A DNA stretch of 64,000 nt from Arcicella rosea (GCF_040543805.1 NZ_JBEUMS010000011.1:1-64000); one strand, 5' to 3'; numbered from the stretch's first letter, positions 1 through 9,207 are shown. Notes: a model not told the origin generated them from the sequence alone. Made by a program: numbers and translations.

Positions 1-98
1 CAAAATTGTCAGGAGTCTCCATAATAAAGTGTGTCTGAGTAAAAGTAAAAAAATAAACTTAAATTTAAACTGACACAGTTCGGTGAACAGACTCATTT

Positions 99-131
99 AC
101 TGATGGCATGACTGCGAGTCATGCCATCAGT
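99..131 (-). terminator. Perfect 15-bp hairpin 3' of the NHL gene
   Basis: Arms at 99-113 and 117-131 are perfectly complementary around a GCG loop. The hairpin lies about 50 nt past the stop of the minus-strand gene at 182-1255 and is the first strong structure reached by that transcript. No long U-tract follows on the minus strand, so it could instead serve a plus-strand transcript or be a structural repeat. The rest of 1-181 shows no gene; 151-182 is a short ACTCA-rich periodic stretch. Confidence 0.5.
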
Positions 132-181
132 TGAACTACCAAAAAAATCGCTCCTCATTCCGCACTCAAAACTCATCACTC

Positions 182-1255
182 CTAAGCGATTCTTTCTAAT
201 TTAATCGGATATGTTTTTTTAGAACTCCACTGTGGAACGTAAATATTTTCGTCTGAATCTACCCAAAGGTCATGCGGGTGCATGAATACTTGGTTCGGGT
301 CGTCTTTATGCTGGCGTTGTAATTTTCCGTCTTTATAAATCGGCTCAGAACCGCCCGGCGTTGATATTACTTTCATGTTTTTATCCATTACTTGAATATA
401 GCCCGAATTATTCCATGATTGGTCTGAACTTCTATAAGCAGCTGCAAAAATATAATCGCCATGCAATACTGGGCGACAAACAAAAGTACCCGGCAAATGA
501 TAAACGGCTAAGAATTTACCGTCTAAAGTAAATCTTTTCATACAAGTATGAGAACGGTCGGTTATCAATAAAGTTGGATTCTTTTTATCACGAGTATCTA
601 CTAAAATACCATGACAAGTATCAAATTTTTCATCTGCATATTCTTTTGAGTATCCACCAAAATGACGAATGTATTTCCCTTTGCTGTCGTACTGCGTAAT
701 GTATTGTGAACCATATCCATCAGCCACATAAATATCTCCATTGGCTGGATTTACCGCTGTTTCAGTTGGAACAAAACGATTAGGAGATTCATAAACGCCT
801 GTTTCTTTTGGGTACTCCAATTTCATTACTTCACGACCTTTCAAATCTGTTTTAATCACTTGATGACGAGCATTATCACAAATAAATAGAAATTGTTCTC
901 CGCCTTCGTTTGAAATCGTCAAACCATGTGCACCGGGATAAGTAGTTCCCCAAGCTTCTAACAATTTCCCTGATTTATCATAAATCAAAATATTGTTTTT
1001 GGTTTCGTTGGTACACATAATCAAACGACCTTTGGCGTCTTCCACCATTTCGTGGCAATCGTTTACAGGGTTTTTATCAGCATCCAAAACGCCCCAACCT
1101 GCCACTACTTTGTACTTGTGTGAATTGTGTCCGATGATTACTTCGTCCATTTTCTTTGGAATTTTATTAGCTAATGGCGTATTAGCAATCAAACCTGTCC
1201 CCATCGCTAAAGTACTGGTTTTTAGAAAATTTCTTCTTGATTGATGCTCGTTCAT
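182..1255 (-). CDS. Tat-signal NHL-repeat beta-propeller protein
   Basis: A 357-residue exported protein. The N-terminus has a twin-arginine motif (RRNFLK, Arg7-Arg8) followed by a short hydrophobic stretch, a Tat-type signal. The mature part carries repeated NHL-like segments, for example GAHGLTISN, CHGILVDTRD and MHPHDLWVDSDENIYVPQ, as in six-bladed propellers related to the lyase domain of peptidyl-glycine alpha-amidating enzymes. Such propellers bind ligands or act as lyases; which applies here cannot be seen. It is the last gene of a minus-strand run and starts 3 nt after the stop of the glyoxalase-fold gene, so translational coupling is likely. The ATG at 1255 places the Tat motif correctly. 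Confidence 0.85.
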   Translation of the reverse strand: MNEHQSRRNFLKTSTLAMGTGLIANTPLANKIPKKMDEVIIGHNSHKYKVVAGWGVLDADKNPVNDCHEMVEDAKGRLIMCTNETKNNILIYDKSGKLLEAWGTTYPGAHGLTISNEGGEQFLFICDNARHQVIKTDLKGREVMKLEYPKETGVYESPNRFVPTETAVNPANGDIYVADGYGSQYITQYDSKGKYIRHFGGYSKEYADEKFDTCHGILVDTRDKKNPTLLITDRSHTCMKRFTLDGKFLAVYHLPGTFVCRPVLHGDYIFAAAYRSSDQSWNNSGYIQVMDKNMKVISTPGGSEPIYKDGKLQRQHKDDPNQVFMHPHDLWVDSDENIYVPQWSSKKTYPIKLERIA

Positions 1256-1258
1256 TGA

Positions 1259-1627
1259 TTATGATTTGTGATATTCGTTGAAAACTAATTTATTACCAAA
1301 AGGGTCTATTAAGTTGATAATTCGGGCATCCCAAAAAGCTTCTTCAATTGAAGGACGATAATACTTATATGGCTTCGCTTGTAATTCTTTAAAAAAACTT
1401 TCTATGTCGGTACAGTTGATGAATATTTTTGCTACAGGCGAACAATCGCCAACGTGTTCTGTTAAATGAAAAGTCAATTCCTGTCTCGAAATCTGAATGT
1501 AATAAGGCGTATTTTCTTCAAATTGATGAGTCCAATCTTCTTTGAAACCAAGCCAATCAATATAAAATTCTCTGGCTTTATCCACATCAAAGATTCTCAA
1601 CAAAGGAATTGTCTTTTCTATTTTCAT
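1259..1627 (-). CDS. Glyoxalase/VOC-superfamily protein
   Basis: A 122-residue single-domain protein of the vicinal oxygen chelate fold. It opens with the typical KTIPLLRIFDVDKAREFYIDWLG strand-helix pattern (residues 4-26) and ends with DPFGNKLVFNE. It resembles the glyoxalase/bleomycin-resistance-like proteins common in Bacteroidota. The substrate is unknown, and residues such as His74/His78 (FHLTEH) could bind metal. It lies 1 nt after the fucosidase stop and 3 nt before the NHL gene start, so it is cotranscribed with both. Resistance to bleomycin is not implied. Confidence 0.8.
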   Translation of the reverse strand: MKIEKTIPLLRIFDVDKAREFYIDWLGFKEDWTHQFEENTPYYIQISRQELTFHLTEHVGDCSPVAKIFINCTDIESFFKELQAKPYKYYRPSIEEAFWDARIINLIDPFGNKLVFNEYHKS

Positions 1628-1628
1628 C

Positions 1629-2951
1629 TTATTTTTCTAATTCAATTACGTTGTCAATTTCGTTTTTATCCAAAGCGGCAATGTCAAAAACGAAGTAATT
1701 ATTATCTAATTTCTGGAATTTAATCGGTGTTCCATTCTTAAATAATTTTGCTGTTTTAAAAGCTTGAGGAATTTTCAACATGAATTTTTCATCCTTGAAT
1801 TTCAATAAATGAAGGTATGTTTTGTTCCCTTTTTCAGTGACTGCTCCCCATTCGTGCGGACGAATAAAACCACCTTTTGTTCCATAAATGGTTTCGCCAT
1901 ATACTTTTGTCCAATCACCTACTTTGGCTAAACGCTCTACAAATTCTGGTTGAATTTCACCATTTGGCATTGGACCAACGTTTAGTAAAAAGTTGGCACC
2001 ATAACCCGAAGCACGTACTAAGTAATCAACCAATTGCTTTGGAGATTTATAATTATCGTCTTTTATATTATAACCCCAAGCTCCGTTGAGTGTCTCACAA
2101 GTTTCTAATGGTAAAGCTGAGATTTCTTGTCCACTTAAACCTCCTTTATTTTCGCCCGGCAAATCACGTTCAAACATTTGGAAATCTTCTCCTGGAATAG
2201 GACTTAAATGGTGATTATTTCCGATTAAACATTGTGGCTGTAGTTTGTGAATCAAACTATAAATTTCTTCATACTTCCAATCAATTTTAGATTGTAAAGT
2301 CTTGTCGTGGTCATTTTCCAATTGATCCCAATGTCCATCAAACCAAATGGCTGATACTTCACCGTATTTCGTCAAAAGCTCTGTCAATTGGTTTTTCATA
2401 AAAGCTAAATAACTGGCATAATCGCTCTTTTTAGTACGTCCAGTGCCTTTTCCAGTTTTACCAGTTTCATAAGGATAATCGTCACGATACCAATCCAACA
2501 AAGAGTAATAGAAACAGATTTTGATGCCTTGTTTGTGACATTCATCAGCTAATTCTTTCACAATGTCACGTTTGTAAGGCGTGTTCATAATACTCCAGCT
2601 CGATTGTTTTGTATCAAAATTGCTAAAGCCATCATGGTGACGAGTAATCAACGTAATGTATTTCATGCCAGCACCTTTGGCGATATCCACCCAAGTTTTA
2701 GCATTGAAATCAACAGGATTAAAAGCTCTTTGGAGTTTGGTATAATCTTTTACAGGAATATTTTTAATTTGCATGACCCATTCGCCATCGCCTAAAACAC
2801 TTGATAAACCCCAGTGAATAAACATCCCAAAACGTGCTTTTTGAAATTCTTCACGAGCTTTAATGTTTTCTGGACTTGGCGTATAGCCAGTCTGAGCAAT
2901 GGCTGACAAACTTGTCAATAAAACTAAAAATGCAATTTGTATCTTTCTCAT
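1629..2951 (-). CDS. Alpha-L-fucosidase, GH29
   Basis: A 440-residue secreted glycoside hydrolase with a cleavable signal peptide (about residues 1-19, ending SAIAQ). The GH29 TIM barrel shows FGMFIHWGLSSV (41-52), the HHDGF motif (105-109) and EVSAIWFDGHWD (198-209). Asp205 is at the position of the catalytic nucleophile of GH29 retaining fucosidases. NFLLNVGP follows near the barrel end. It should release terminal alpha-L-fucose from glycans in the periplasm or at the surface. It sits directly upstream of the glyoxalase and NHL genes and downstream of the DUF1501/PSD1 pair, suggesting one catabolic operon. Confidence 0.92.
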   Translation of the reverse strand: MRKIQIAFLVLLTSLSAIAQTGYTPSPENIKAREEFQKARFGMFIHWGLSSVLGDGEWVMQIKNIPVKDYTKLQRAFNPVDFNAKTWVDIAKGAGMKYITLITRHHDGFSNFDTKQSSWSIMNTPYKRDIVKELADECHKQGIKICFYYSLLDWYRDDYPYETGKTGKGTGRTKKSDYASYLAFMKNQLTELLTKYGEVSAIWFDGHWDQLENDHDKTLQSKIDWKYEEIYSLIHKLQPQCLIGNNHHLSPIPGEDFQMFERDLPGENKGGLSGQEISALPLETCETLNGAWGYNIKDDNYKSPKQLVDYLVRASGYGANFLLNVGPMPNGEIQPEFVERLAKVGDWTKVYGETIYGTKGGFIRPHEWGAVTEKGNKTYLHLLKFKDEKFMLKIPQAFKTAKLFKNGTPIKFQKLDNNYFVFDIAALDKNEIDNVIELEK

Positions 2952-3027
2952 GATATTATATAAGGTTTGTTTTACAGAGGTAAGATATATCTTGCTGATT
3001 ATACTCTAATTGCTCTATCCTGCCCAA

Positions 3028-4509
3028 TCAGGACAGCACCGATTGAATCACTTTTCCACCTGTATCAGTCAATCTAAAATTCCTTCCTTGGAATGGATAA
3101 GTAAATTCTTCATGATTAAAACCTAAGCAGTGCATGATGGTAGCTTGTAAATCAAAAACGGTTGTTCTGTCTTTAATGCCAACATAACCAACAGGGTCGG
3201 TTTCGCCATGCGAGTAACCGCCTTTGATTCCTCCGCCTGCCATCCAAACAGTAAAAGCTTCTGTATGATGATCTCTTCCTTTAAATGCTGCGGCTTTGCC
3301 TTCTCGGTTTTCTGCCATAGGCGTTCTACCAAATTCTGCTCCCCAAACGATGAGTGTTTCATCTAACAAACCACGCTGTTTTAAATCTTGAATTAAAGCC
3401 GTAACCGGTTTATCAACTGTAGCACATTTATTTTTCAAGCCATTACGAACATCTGTACTTTCGGAAGCACCACCGTGAGAATCCCAGCCCCAATCAAACA
3501 ACTGCACAAAACGAACACCTTGTTCTACTAATTTTCTGGCTAATAAACAGTTATTGGCAAAGGATTCTTTTCCCAATTGTGTGCCGTACATTTCATGAAT
3601 ATAAACTGGTTCTTTAGTAATATCCATTACTTCAGGTACGGTAGTTTGCATTTTAAAAGCCATTTCATATTGGGAAATTCTGGCTAAAGTTTCTGGGTCA
3701 TGGAATTCTTGATACGATTCTTTATTGATTTCGGTAATGGCATCAATCGTACTTTTTCGTACATCACGGTTTACGCCTGATGGGTCAGAAATATACAAAA
3801 CGGGTTCGCCTTGGTTTCTACATTGTACTCCTTGATAAACCGAAGGCAAAAAACCACTTCCCCACAAGGCTTTTCCTCCATCAGGATTTTTTCCGCCAGA
3901 AGTAAGTACCATATAACCCGGCAAATTCTGGTTTTCTGAACCTAAACCATACGTTGCCCAAGTGCCAGTACTTGGTCGCCCCAAACGTGCCGAACCTGTA
4001 TGAAGGAGGAGTTGTGCTGGAGCATGATTAAACTGGTCGGTGTACATTGATTTCAAAAATGAAATATCATCAGCAACCGTTTGTAAATGAGGAATATTAT
4101 CCGACATCCACGCTCCGCTTTTGCCTACTTGTTGAAATTGTGCTTGTGGTCCCATCATTTGTGGCACTCCACGAATGAAAGCAAACTTTTTCCCTTCCAG
4201 AAATGATGGCGGACAACTTTGTCCGTCCAATTTCATGAGTTCAGGTTTATAATCAAATAATTCTAATTGCGAAGGAGCGCCCGCCATGTGCAAGTAAATA
4301 ACCGATTTTGCTTTTCCTGCAAAATGGGGCATTTTGGGCGATAATGGATTGGCAATATTTGCCAAATTATTTTGCTGAGTACTTCCGCAACTTTGTAATA
4401 AAGAACCCATCGCCATCATACCCAAACCAGTAGTACACTGTTTTAGAAAATGCCGACGAGTTTCATGACGAAGCGTTTCAAAAAGAAGCTCTTGTTGTAA
4501 ATTTTTCAT
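3028..4509 (-). CDS. DUF1501-family protein with Tat/lipoprotein-like N-terminus
   Basis: A 493-residue protein of the DUF1501 family, a branch of the alkaline phosphatase/sulfatase fold. The N-terminus has RRHFLKQ (twin arginine) and a hydrophobic run ending LLQSCGS, so it is probably exported and possibly lipid-anchored. Diagnostic segments are KSVIYLHMAGAPSQLELFDYKP near residue 68, FVQLFDWGWDSHGG, and WGAEFGRTP followed by RDHHTEAFTVWMAGGGIKGG. The enzymatic role is not established. These proteins are almost always paired with PSD1/DUF1553 cytochromes, as here: that gene lies immediately upstream with a 78-nt gap. Confidence 0.88.
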   Translation of the reverse strand: MKNLQQELLFETLRHETRRHFLKQCTTGLGMMAMGSLLQSCGSTQQNNLANIANPLSPKMPHFAGKAKSVIYLHMAGAPSQLELFDYKPELMKLDGQSCPPSFLEGKKFAFIRGVPQMMGPQAQFQQVGKSGAWMSDNIPHLQTVADDISFLKSMYTDQFNHAPAQLLLHTGSARLGRPSTGTWATYGLGSENQNLPGYMVLTSGGKNPDGGKALWGSGFLPSVYQGVQCRNQGEPVLYISDPSGVNRDVRKSTIDAITEINKESYQEFHDPETLARISQYEMAFKMQTTVPEVMDITKEPVYIHEMYGTQLGKESFANNCLLARKLVEQGVRFVQLFDWGWDSHGGASESTDVRNGLKNKCATVDKPVTALIQDLKQRGLLDETLIVWGAEFGRTPMAENREGKAAAFKGRDHHTEAFTVWMAGGGIKGGYSHGETDPVGYVGIKDRTTVFDLQATIMHCLGFNHEEFTYPFQGRNFRLTDTGGKVIQSVLS

Positions 4510-4587
4510 AGTTTATTCAGTGAATAAAAGTTTTTAGGCTTCAAAAAAATAAATCCGACATCCGAAACCACAAAGCCCAAATCAAAA

Positions 4588-7374
4588 TCATTCTTTCATT
4601 ATAAATTCATCCAAATTCAATAAAGTACTTGCTACCAATGTTTTAGATGCTAAGTCTGGAATATTTTTGGGTTTTATATTATCGTCTGGACAAACATTGA
4701 GTAATTTTTCTGCCTCCACTTTATTCTTTTGGTAAGTTGAAAAAGTACTGACATATAGCTTTTTTAATAATGCTAATTTCTTTTCGCTAATCGTTTTACA
4801 CATCGTTAATTGATAAGTAATGCGAATTTGTTCGTCAATCGTCCCTCCTGTTTTATCCATTTTCTTTGCCAGATTTTTGGCGCATTCCAAATACACAGGG
4901 TCATTCAAAGTAACGAGCGCCTGCAAAGGCGTATTCGTTCTGATTCTTCTTGCCAAACAAATATCACGATTCGCTCCATCGAAAGTAATCATCGAAGGAT
5001 AAGGTGTTGAGCGTCGCCAATAAGTATATAACGCTCTTCGGTACTGGTCTTCTTTATCGCTCAGTTTCCAAGACATACTGCTATAAGGCGTATTCCAAAT
5101 GCCTTCTGGCTGGTAAGGCATTACACTTTTTCCATACATTTTATCGCTCAATAAACCACTGACCAAAAGAGCTTGGTCACGGATTTGCTCGGCAGATAAA
5201 CGTACTCTTGGTCCACGAGCCAACAAACGATTCATCGGGTCTTTTTCTAACAAATCTTGATTCGCTTTTGAATCTTGTTGATAAGTAGCCGACATCACCA
5301 TTTCTTTCAACAGTTTCTTAGGTTTCCACTGATACTCATCCATGAATTTTACCGCCAAAAAATCTAACAAAGCCGAATTGGTTGGTGTAAAACCTTGCGT
5401 ACCAAAATCTTCTAAAGTTTCGACCAACCCTGTTCCGAACAGTTGTTCCCAAAAACGATTGACGGCTACTCTGGCTGTCAATGGATTTTCTTTACTTCCC
5501 AACCACATTGCCAAACCCAAGCGATTTTTGGGTGCATTTTTAGGTAATTTTCCTAAAGAAGCAGGAATGTCTGGCTGAACCAACGTCGTTTTAGTTAACC
5601 AATTGCCTCGCTCCCAAACGTGTGTTTGACGAGCATACTCTTTGGGAGAGTCAAGCATCACAGGCGTATTTTCTGTATTTGCTCCGACCAATTCCAAAAA
5701 TATCTTTCTCTTTTCGGCAAAATCAGCTCTTTCTCTTCCCGGAAATTCTGGCAATAAAGTAAAGCTTCCAATAATACAAGTACTTTGGTCGGGTTTTACT
5801 TTAGGATTTTTAAAAGTCAAATACCAATCTTGACGACCATCCATTTTTGGCAAATCATACAATTGATAATCCCAAGAATTTGTCCACCCTCTTTTTTCGG
5901 TTGTATCTAATTTTATCGTCGTTAATACTTTTCCCGTTAAAGAACCCAAACGAATTTCCATCAAAGTCGAACCTCCCGTTTTGTTTCCATAAGCTACCAA
6001 AAGCTGGCGTTTTCCAGACAAAGGCAAAGCTTTAAAACGCACAGAACCGCCATTTCTTACACCCAAGTATTTAGTATCTGCCAAAGCACCATTGATAAAT
6101 TGATCACCAGCATGCGGATGAATTTTAGGTTCTAAAAAAGTTAAGTATTCGGTAATTTCTTTTTCTTGTTGAATACTGAAATTTGTCTTTAACCAATGCT
6201 GTAAATTCGCCAATTTAGCCTTGTCTTCTGGCTGATTGAATTGTCTTAAATAAGGAGAATCATCTGGTACATCTTCATCACGAGTATTATAAAAAAACGC
6301 CATTGATTTATAATAATCTTCATGCCGAATAGGGTCGTAAGGATGTGAATGACATTGCACACAAGCAAAAGTAGTCGATTGAAAAACCTCCCAAGTAGTG
6401 TTTACTCTGTCCACCATTGTGGCATTTCTAAATTCTTCATCTTCCGTTCCGCCTTCATCGTTATTGACCGTATTTCGATGAAAAGCCGTGGCGATGTATT
6501 GTTCAGTTGTTGGATTTTTCAATAAATCGCCTGCCAATTGTTCTTTTATAAATTGATTGTAAGGCAAATCTTTGTTAAAAGCCTTAATCACATAATCTCG
6601 ATATTGCCAAATATTTCTGCCTTCGTCTTTTTCATAGCCTTTCGTATCAGAATATCTTGCCATATCTAACCACATTCCTGCCCAACGTTCGCCATATTGT
6701 GGAGAAGCCAACAAAGTATCAACTAATTTCTCATAAGCATTTTCTGAATCATCCTTCAAAAAAGCTTGCATTTGTTTTTCGGTTGGTGGCAAACCTGTTA
6801 AATCTAAACATACTCTTCTTAATAAAATCGCTTTATCAGCTTGTTTAGAAGGAGCTAAATCTTCTTCATCTAACTTATTTTTTACGAAATAGTCAATGTC
6901 ATTTTTCTCCCATTTTTCAGAAAACAAGCTAAAAAATCCAGCGAAAAAACCTTTGTTAGGTACTGATGGCTTCTCTGGTTTTACAAAAGCCCAATGTTCA
7001 CCCCAATTTGCCCCTTGATTCACCCATTTTGTCAAAATTTCTATTTCCTCTTTCTTCAAAGGCTCTTTTTTCAAAGGCATTCTTTCCTCTGGGTCTTTGT
7101 GCGTTAGGCGAATGATAAACTCAGAATGTTTGGCATCACCCGGAATGATGGCTGGTTTCCCAGATTCTGTTTTACCCAAAGCTTCCTCACGAAACAACAA
7201 ACTAAATCCCCCTTGCTTTTTCACACCTCCGTGGCAAGCAATGCAATGTTTATTCAAAATCGGCTTTACTTCTGTGCTATAATCAACTTTATTTTTTTCA
7301 CCTAAAAATGAATACACAGAATATCCTCCGATAATGATAATGCTACTAATGAAGAGTAATTTATTCGTATTCAT
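4588..7374 (-). CDS. PSD1-type c-cytochrome protein with DUF1549 and DUF1553 domains
   Basis: A 928-residue exported protein with an N-terminal membrane/signal segment (residues 6-24). A haem-binding CIACH site (Cys44, Cys47, His48) defines the planctomycete-type cytochrome domain. DUF1549 follows (about 155-365) and contains a second CxxCH, CVQCHSHPYDP. DUF1553 occupies about 635-890 (RLGLAMWLGSKENPLTARVAVNRFWEQ). The architecture is best known from Planctomycetes and Verrucomicrobia, where it is linked to breakdown of complex sugars; its chemistry is not settled. It is the first gene of the run that includes DUF1501 and the fucosidase. The start is the ATG directly before the signal segment. 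Confidence 0.9.
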   Translation of the reverse strand: MNTNKLLFISSIIIIGGYSVYSFLGEKNKVDYSTEVKPILNKHCIACHGGVKKQGGFSLLFREEALGKTESGKPAIIPGDAKHSEFIIRLTHKDPEERMPLKKEPLKKEEIEILTKWVNQGANWGEHWAFVKPEKPSVPNKGFFAGFFSLFSEKWEKNDIDYFVKNKLDEEDLAPSKQADKAILLRRVCLDLTGLPPTEKQMQAFLKDDSENAYEKLVDTLLASPQYGERWAGMWLDMARYSDTKGYEKDEGRNIWQYRDYVIKAFNKDLPYNQFIKEQLAGDLLKNPTTEQYIATAFHRNTVNNDEGGTEDEEFRNATMVDRVNTTWEVFQSTTFACVQCHSHPYDPIRHEDYYKSMAFFYNTRDEDVPDDSPYLRQFNQPEDKAKLANLQHWLKTNFSIQQEKEITEYLTFLEPKIHPHAGDQFINGALADTKYLGVRNGGSVRFKALPLSGKRQLLVAYGNKTGGSTLMEIRLGSLTGKVLTTIKLDTTEKRGWTNSWDYQLYDLPKMDGRQDWYLTFKNPKVKPDQSTCIIGSFTLLPEFPGRERADFAEKRKIFLELVGANTENTPVMLDSPKEYARQTHVWERGNWLTKTTLVQPDIPASLGKLPKNAPKNRLGLAMWLGSKENPLTARVAVNRFWEQLFGTGLVETLEDFGTQGFTPTNSALLDFLAVKFMDEYQWKPKKLLKEMVMSATYQQDSKANQDLLEKDPMNRLLARGPRVRLSAEQIRDQALLVSGLLSDKMYGKSVMPYQPEGIWNTPYSSMSWKLSDKEDQYRRALYTYWRRSTPYPSMITFDGANRDICLARRIRTNTPLQALVTLNDPVYLECAKNLAKKMDKTGGTIDEQIRITYQLTMCKTISEKKLALLKKLYVSTFSTYQKNKVEAEKLLNVCPDDNIKPKNIPDLASKTLVASTLLNLDEFIMKE

Positions 7375-7382
7375 AAGATTTT

Positions 7383-7438
7383 ATTGAGTGATTTCTTAAT
7401 CTATTGAGTGATTTACTGAATGAGTGATTTAGTGATTA
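7383..7438. repeat. GAGTGATTT-word periodic tract
   Basis: The 12-mer ATTGAGTGATTT occurs twice (7383-7394 and 7403-7414), followed by ATGAGTGATTT (7420-7430) and AGTGATTA. The tract lies just upstream of the PSD1 gene start, within the 382-nt gene-free gap 7375-7756. Apart from this tract, the REP-like element at 7490-7550 and an ACTCA-rich stretch at 7721-7757, I see nothing else in that gap. Confidence 0.7.
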
Positions 7439-7489
7439 TAAGCAATGTCTCTAATCCGTAATTTGTTATATTTATAACCAAACAATCCA

Positions 7490-7550
7490 TAGCGGCAACC
7501 CTTGCGGTTGCTAGTCCATTGTGTGAAGGCAACCGCAAGGGTTGCCGCTA
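7490..7550. repeat. REP/BIME-like inverted repeat (22-bp perfect arms)
   Basis: Arms at 7490-7511 and 7529-7550 are perfectly complementary over 22 bp and separated by 17 nt. Each arm is itself a small hairpin: GCAACC, a 5-nt loop, GGTTGC. That is two REP units head to head, the BIME arrangement. The GC-rich arms contrast with the AT-rich surroundings. It could also terminate the sugar porter transcript, but it lies about 200 nt past that stop. No REP-associated transposase gene is seen in the window. Confidence 0.75.
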
Positions 7551-7756
7551 CAATGATAAAAAATAAAATATTCTTCAATCAGATTTTTAAAACTTGAGCC
7601 ATTACTTCTAATACCTTAGCATTTAATACACTTCTAAATAGTAGATAAATCTTTAAAATGCTGTCTGTAAGTGTAATGAAAAAGCGATAGGCTATATGCT
7701 TTAGGCAAGGACATTTCTTTACTCAGCATTCTACACTCACAATTCTCAACTCTTGC

Positions 7757-9097
7757 CTAATGCCCCAAAAACACATCTTCTAATTCTTCTAAAGTCTTTC
7801 CTTTGGTTTCTTTTACTTTCAATTTAATAAACCAAAAACCCGCAAAACACACCACAGCGTACATCCAGAATGGACCGAAAGTACCCATTTTTTCAGCTAA
7901 AATTGGGAATGTAAATACCAGAACAAAATAAGCTGCCCACAAAGCTAAAATGGCAATTGAAGAAGCTTTACCTCTAATTTTATTCGGAAAAATTTCAGAA
8001 ATCAACACCCAAGTAACGGGTGCTAAAGAACAAGCATAAGTACTAATAGCCATCAATACAAAAAGGGAAAGTACACGTGGGTCGGCTTGGTTTTTCAAGA
8101 GTAAAGCAATGATGATGTACAAAACAGAAAGTCCTAAAGAACCAATCAACATCAAAGGTTTTCGTCCTAATTTATCTACTTGATACATCGCTACAATCGT
8201 GAATATCAGATTGATAATTCCTATCGCAACAGTTTCAAAAAGTTGTCTGTCGAGATTTGCACCTACCGTTTCAAAAATGGTTGAAGTATAATTAAAAACC
8301 ACATTGATACCACATAATTGTTGAAAAACAGCCAAACCGATTCCCACCAAAACAGCAGGGCGGTAATCAATTTTGAAGAGTAAGGCAAAAGATTCTTTTT
8401 GAACATTTAACAATGATTTTTCCACATCGATTAAAGTCTTCTGGGCAAAATCTTTTCCACCAATTTTAGTTAAAATAGCTTCTCCTAAAGTTACTTGCCC
8501 ATTCTGAATTAACCAGCGTGGGCTTTCTGGCAACCAAAATACTCCAATAAAAAAAGCAAGCGAAGGAATTGCGCCTAAACCAAACATCCAACGCCAAGCA
8601 TCTGGACCAATCGTTGAGAGTTTGTAGTTAACCAAATTGGTAATTAAAATTCCAATAACAATCGTTAATTGGTTGATTGACACATTTCTACCTCTAATTT
8701 CAGCAGGAGAAACCTCAGCAATGTACATCGGACTAAGCATTGAAGCCATTCCTACGCCAACGCCTGCAATAAACCTCATACTGATAAAGATGGATAAAGT
8801 ACTGGAAAACGCCATTCCCAAAGATGATAAGGCAAAAACCAAAGCGGAAATCATCAGTGCGGGACGTCTGCCATATTTATCGGCAATTCTTCCAGCCAAC
8901 ATACAACCCAACATACAACCCAATGCTAATGAGCCAGTTAGGAAACCTTCCCACCAAGCATTAAGAGCAAATACTTCTCTTAAAAATGGTAATGTTCCAG
9001 AAATAACGGCAAAGTCGAAACCAAAAAGATAACCGCCAAGTGCTGAAATGAATGAAATGACAAATGTATATCGAGTATTGTTGTTTATATTTTCCAT
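7757..9097 (-). CDS. MFS sugar porter (sugar:H+ symporter family)
   Basis: A 446-residue inner-membrane transporter with twelve predicted transmembrane helices. Sugar-porter signatures are all present: GRIADKYGRRP after helix 2 (residues 69-79), PESPRWLIQNG before the central loop, QQLCGINVVFNYT in helix 7, and KETKGKTLEELE near the C-terminus. It is closest in pattern to XylE/AraE/glucose transporters; the sugar cannot be read from sequence. It is divergent from the AraC-type regulator, which probably controls it, and presumably imports the monosaccharides released by the neighbouring glycosidases. Confidence 0.9.
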   Translation of the reverse strand: MENINNNTRYTFVISFISALGGYLFGFDFAVISGTLPFLREVFALNAWWEGFLTGSLALGCMLGCMLAGRIADKYGRRPALMISALVFALSSLGMAFSSTLSIFISMRFIAGVGVGMASMLSPMYIAEVSPAEIRGRNVSINQLTIVIGILITNLVNYKLSTIGPDAWRWMFGLGAIPSLAFFIGVFWLPESPRWLIQNGQVTLGEAILTKIGGKDFAQKTLIDVEKSLLNVQKESFALLFKIDYRPAVLVGIGLAVFQQLCGINVVFNYTSTIFETVGANLDRQLFETVAIGIINLIFTIVAMYQVDKLGRKPLMLIGSLGLSVLYIIIALLLKNQADPRVLSLFVLMAISTYACSLAPVTWVLISEIFPNKIRGKASSIAILALWAAYFVLVFTFPILAEKMGTFGPFWMYAVVCFAGFWFIKLKVKETKGKTLEELEDVFLGH

Positions 9098-9128
9098 TAA
9101 TATGTTTAAATATATTTATATTTAATTG

Positions 9129-9136
9129 CAAATTTA
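9129..9136 (-). promoter_or_regulatory. Candidate -7 box of the sugar porter
   Basis: On the minus strand this reads TAAATTTG, a full match to the Bacteroidota -7 consensus TAnnTTTG. It lies 31 nt upstream of the sugar porter start codon. No good TTG -33 element lies 19-21 nt upstream, as expected if the promoter needs an activator bound to the adjacent inverted repeat at 9160-9186. Confidence 0.45.
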
Positions 9137-9159
9137 TCAGTTTCAATACTACTTTTACA

Positions 9160-9186
9160 TGTCTATTTTTACGAAATACATAGACA
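9160..9186. promoter_or_regulatory. Candidate AraC operator in divergent promoter
   Basis: TGTCTAT (9160-9166) and its exact complement ATAGACA (9180-9186) form an inverted repeat with a 13-nt spacer, midway between the divergent AraC and sugar porter genes. It lies just upstream of the porter's predicted core promoter and close to the AraC start, so it could serve activation and autoregulation. Assignment to this regulator is inferred from position only. Confidence 0.45.
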
Positions 9187-9207
9187 ATATTATTAAACAA
9201 TATTTTG

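Noticed and set aside
8637..9032. 131-codon plus-strand frame antisense to the sugar porter
   Set aside because: Mirror of conserved transporter helices; the opposite strand is clearly the gene.
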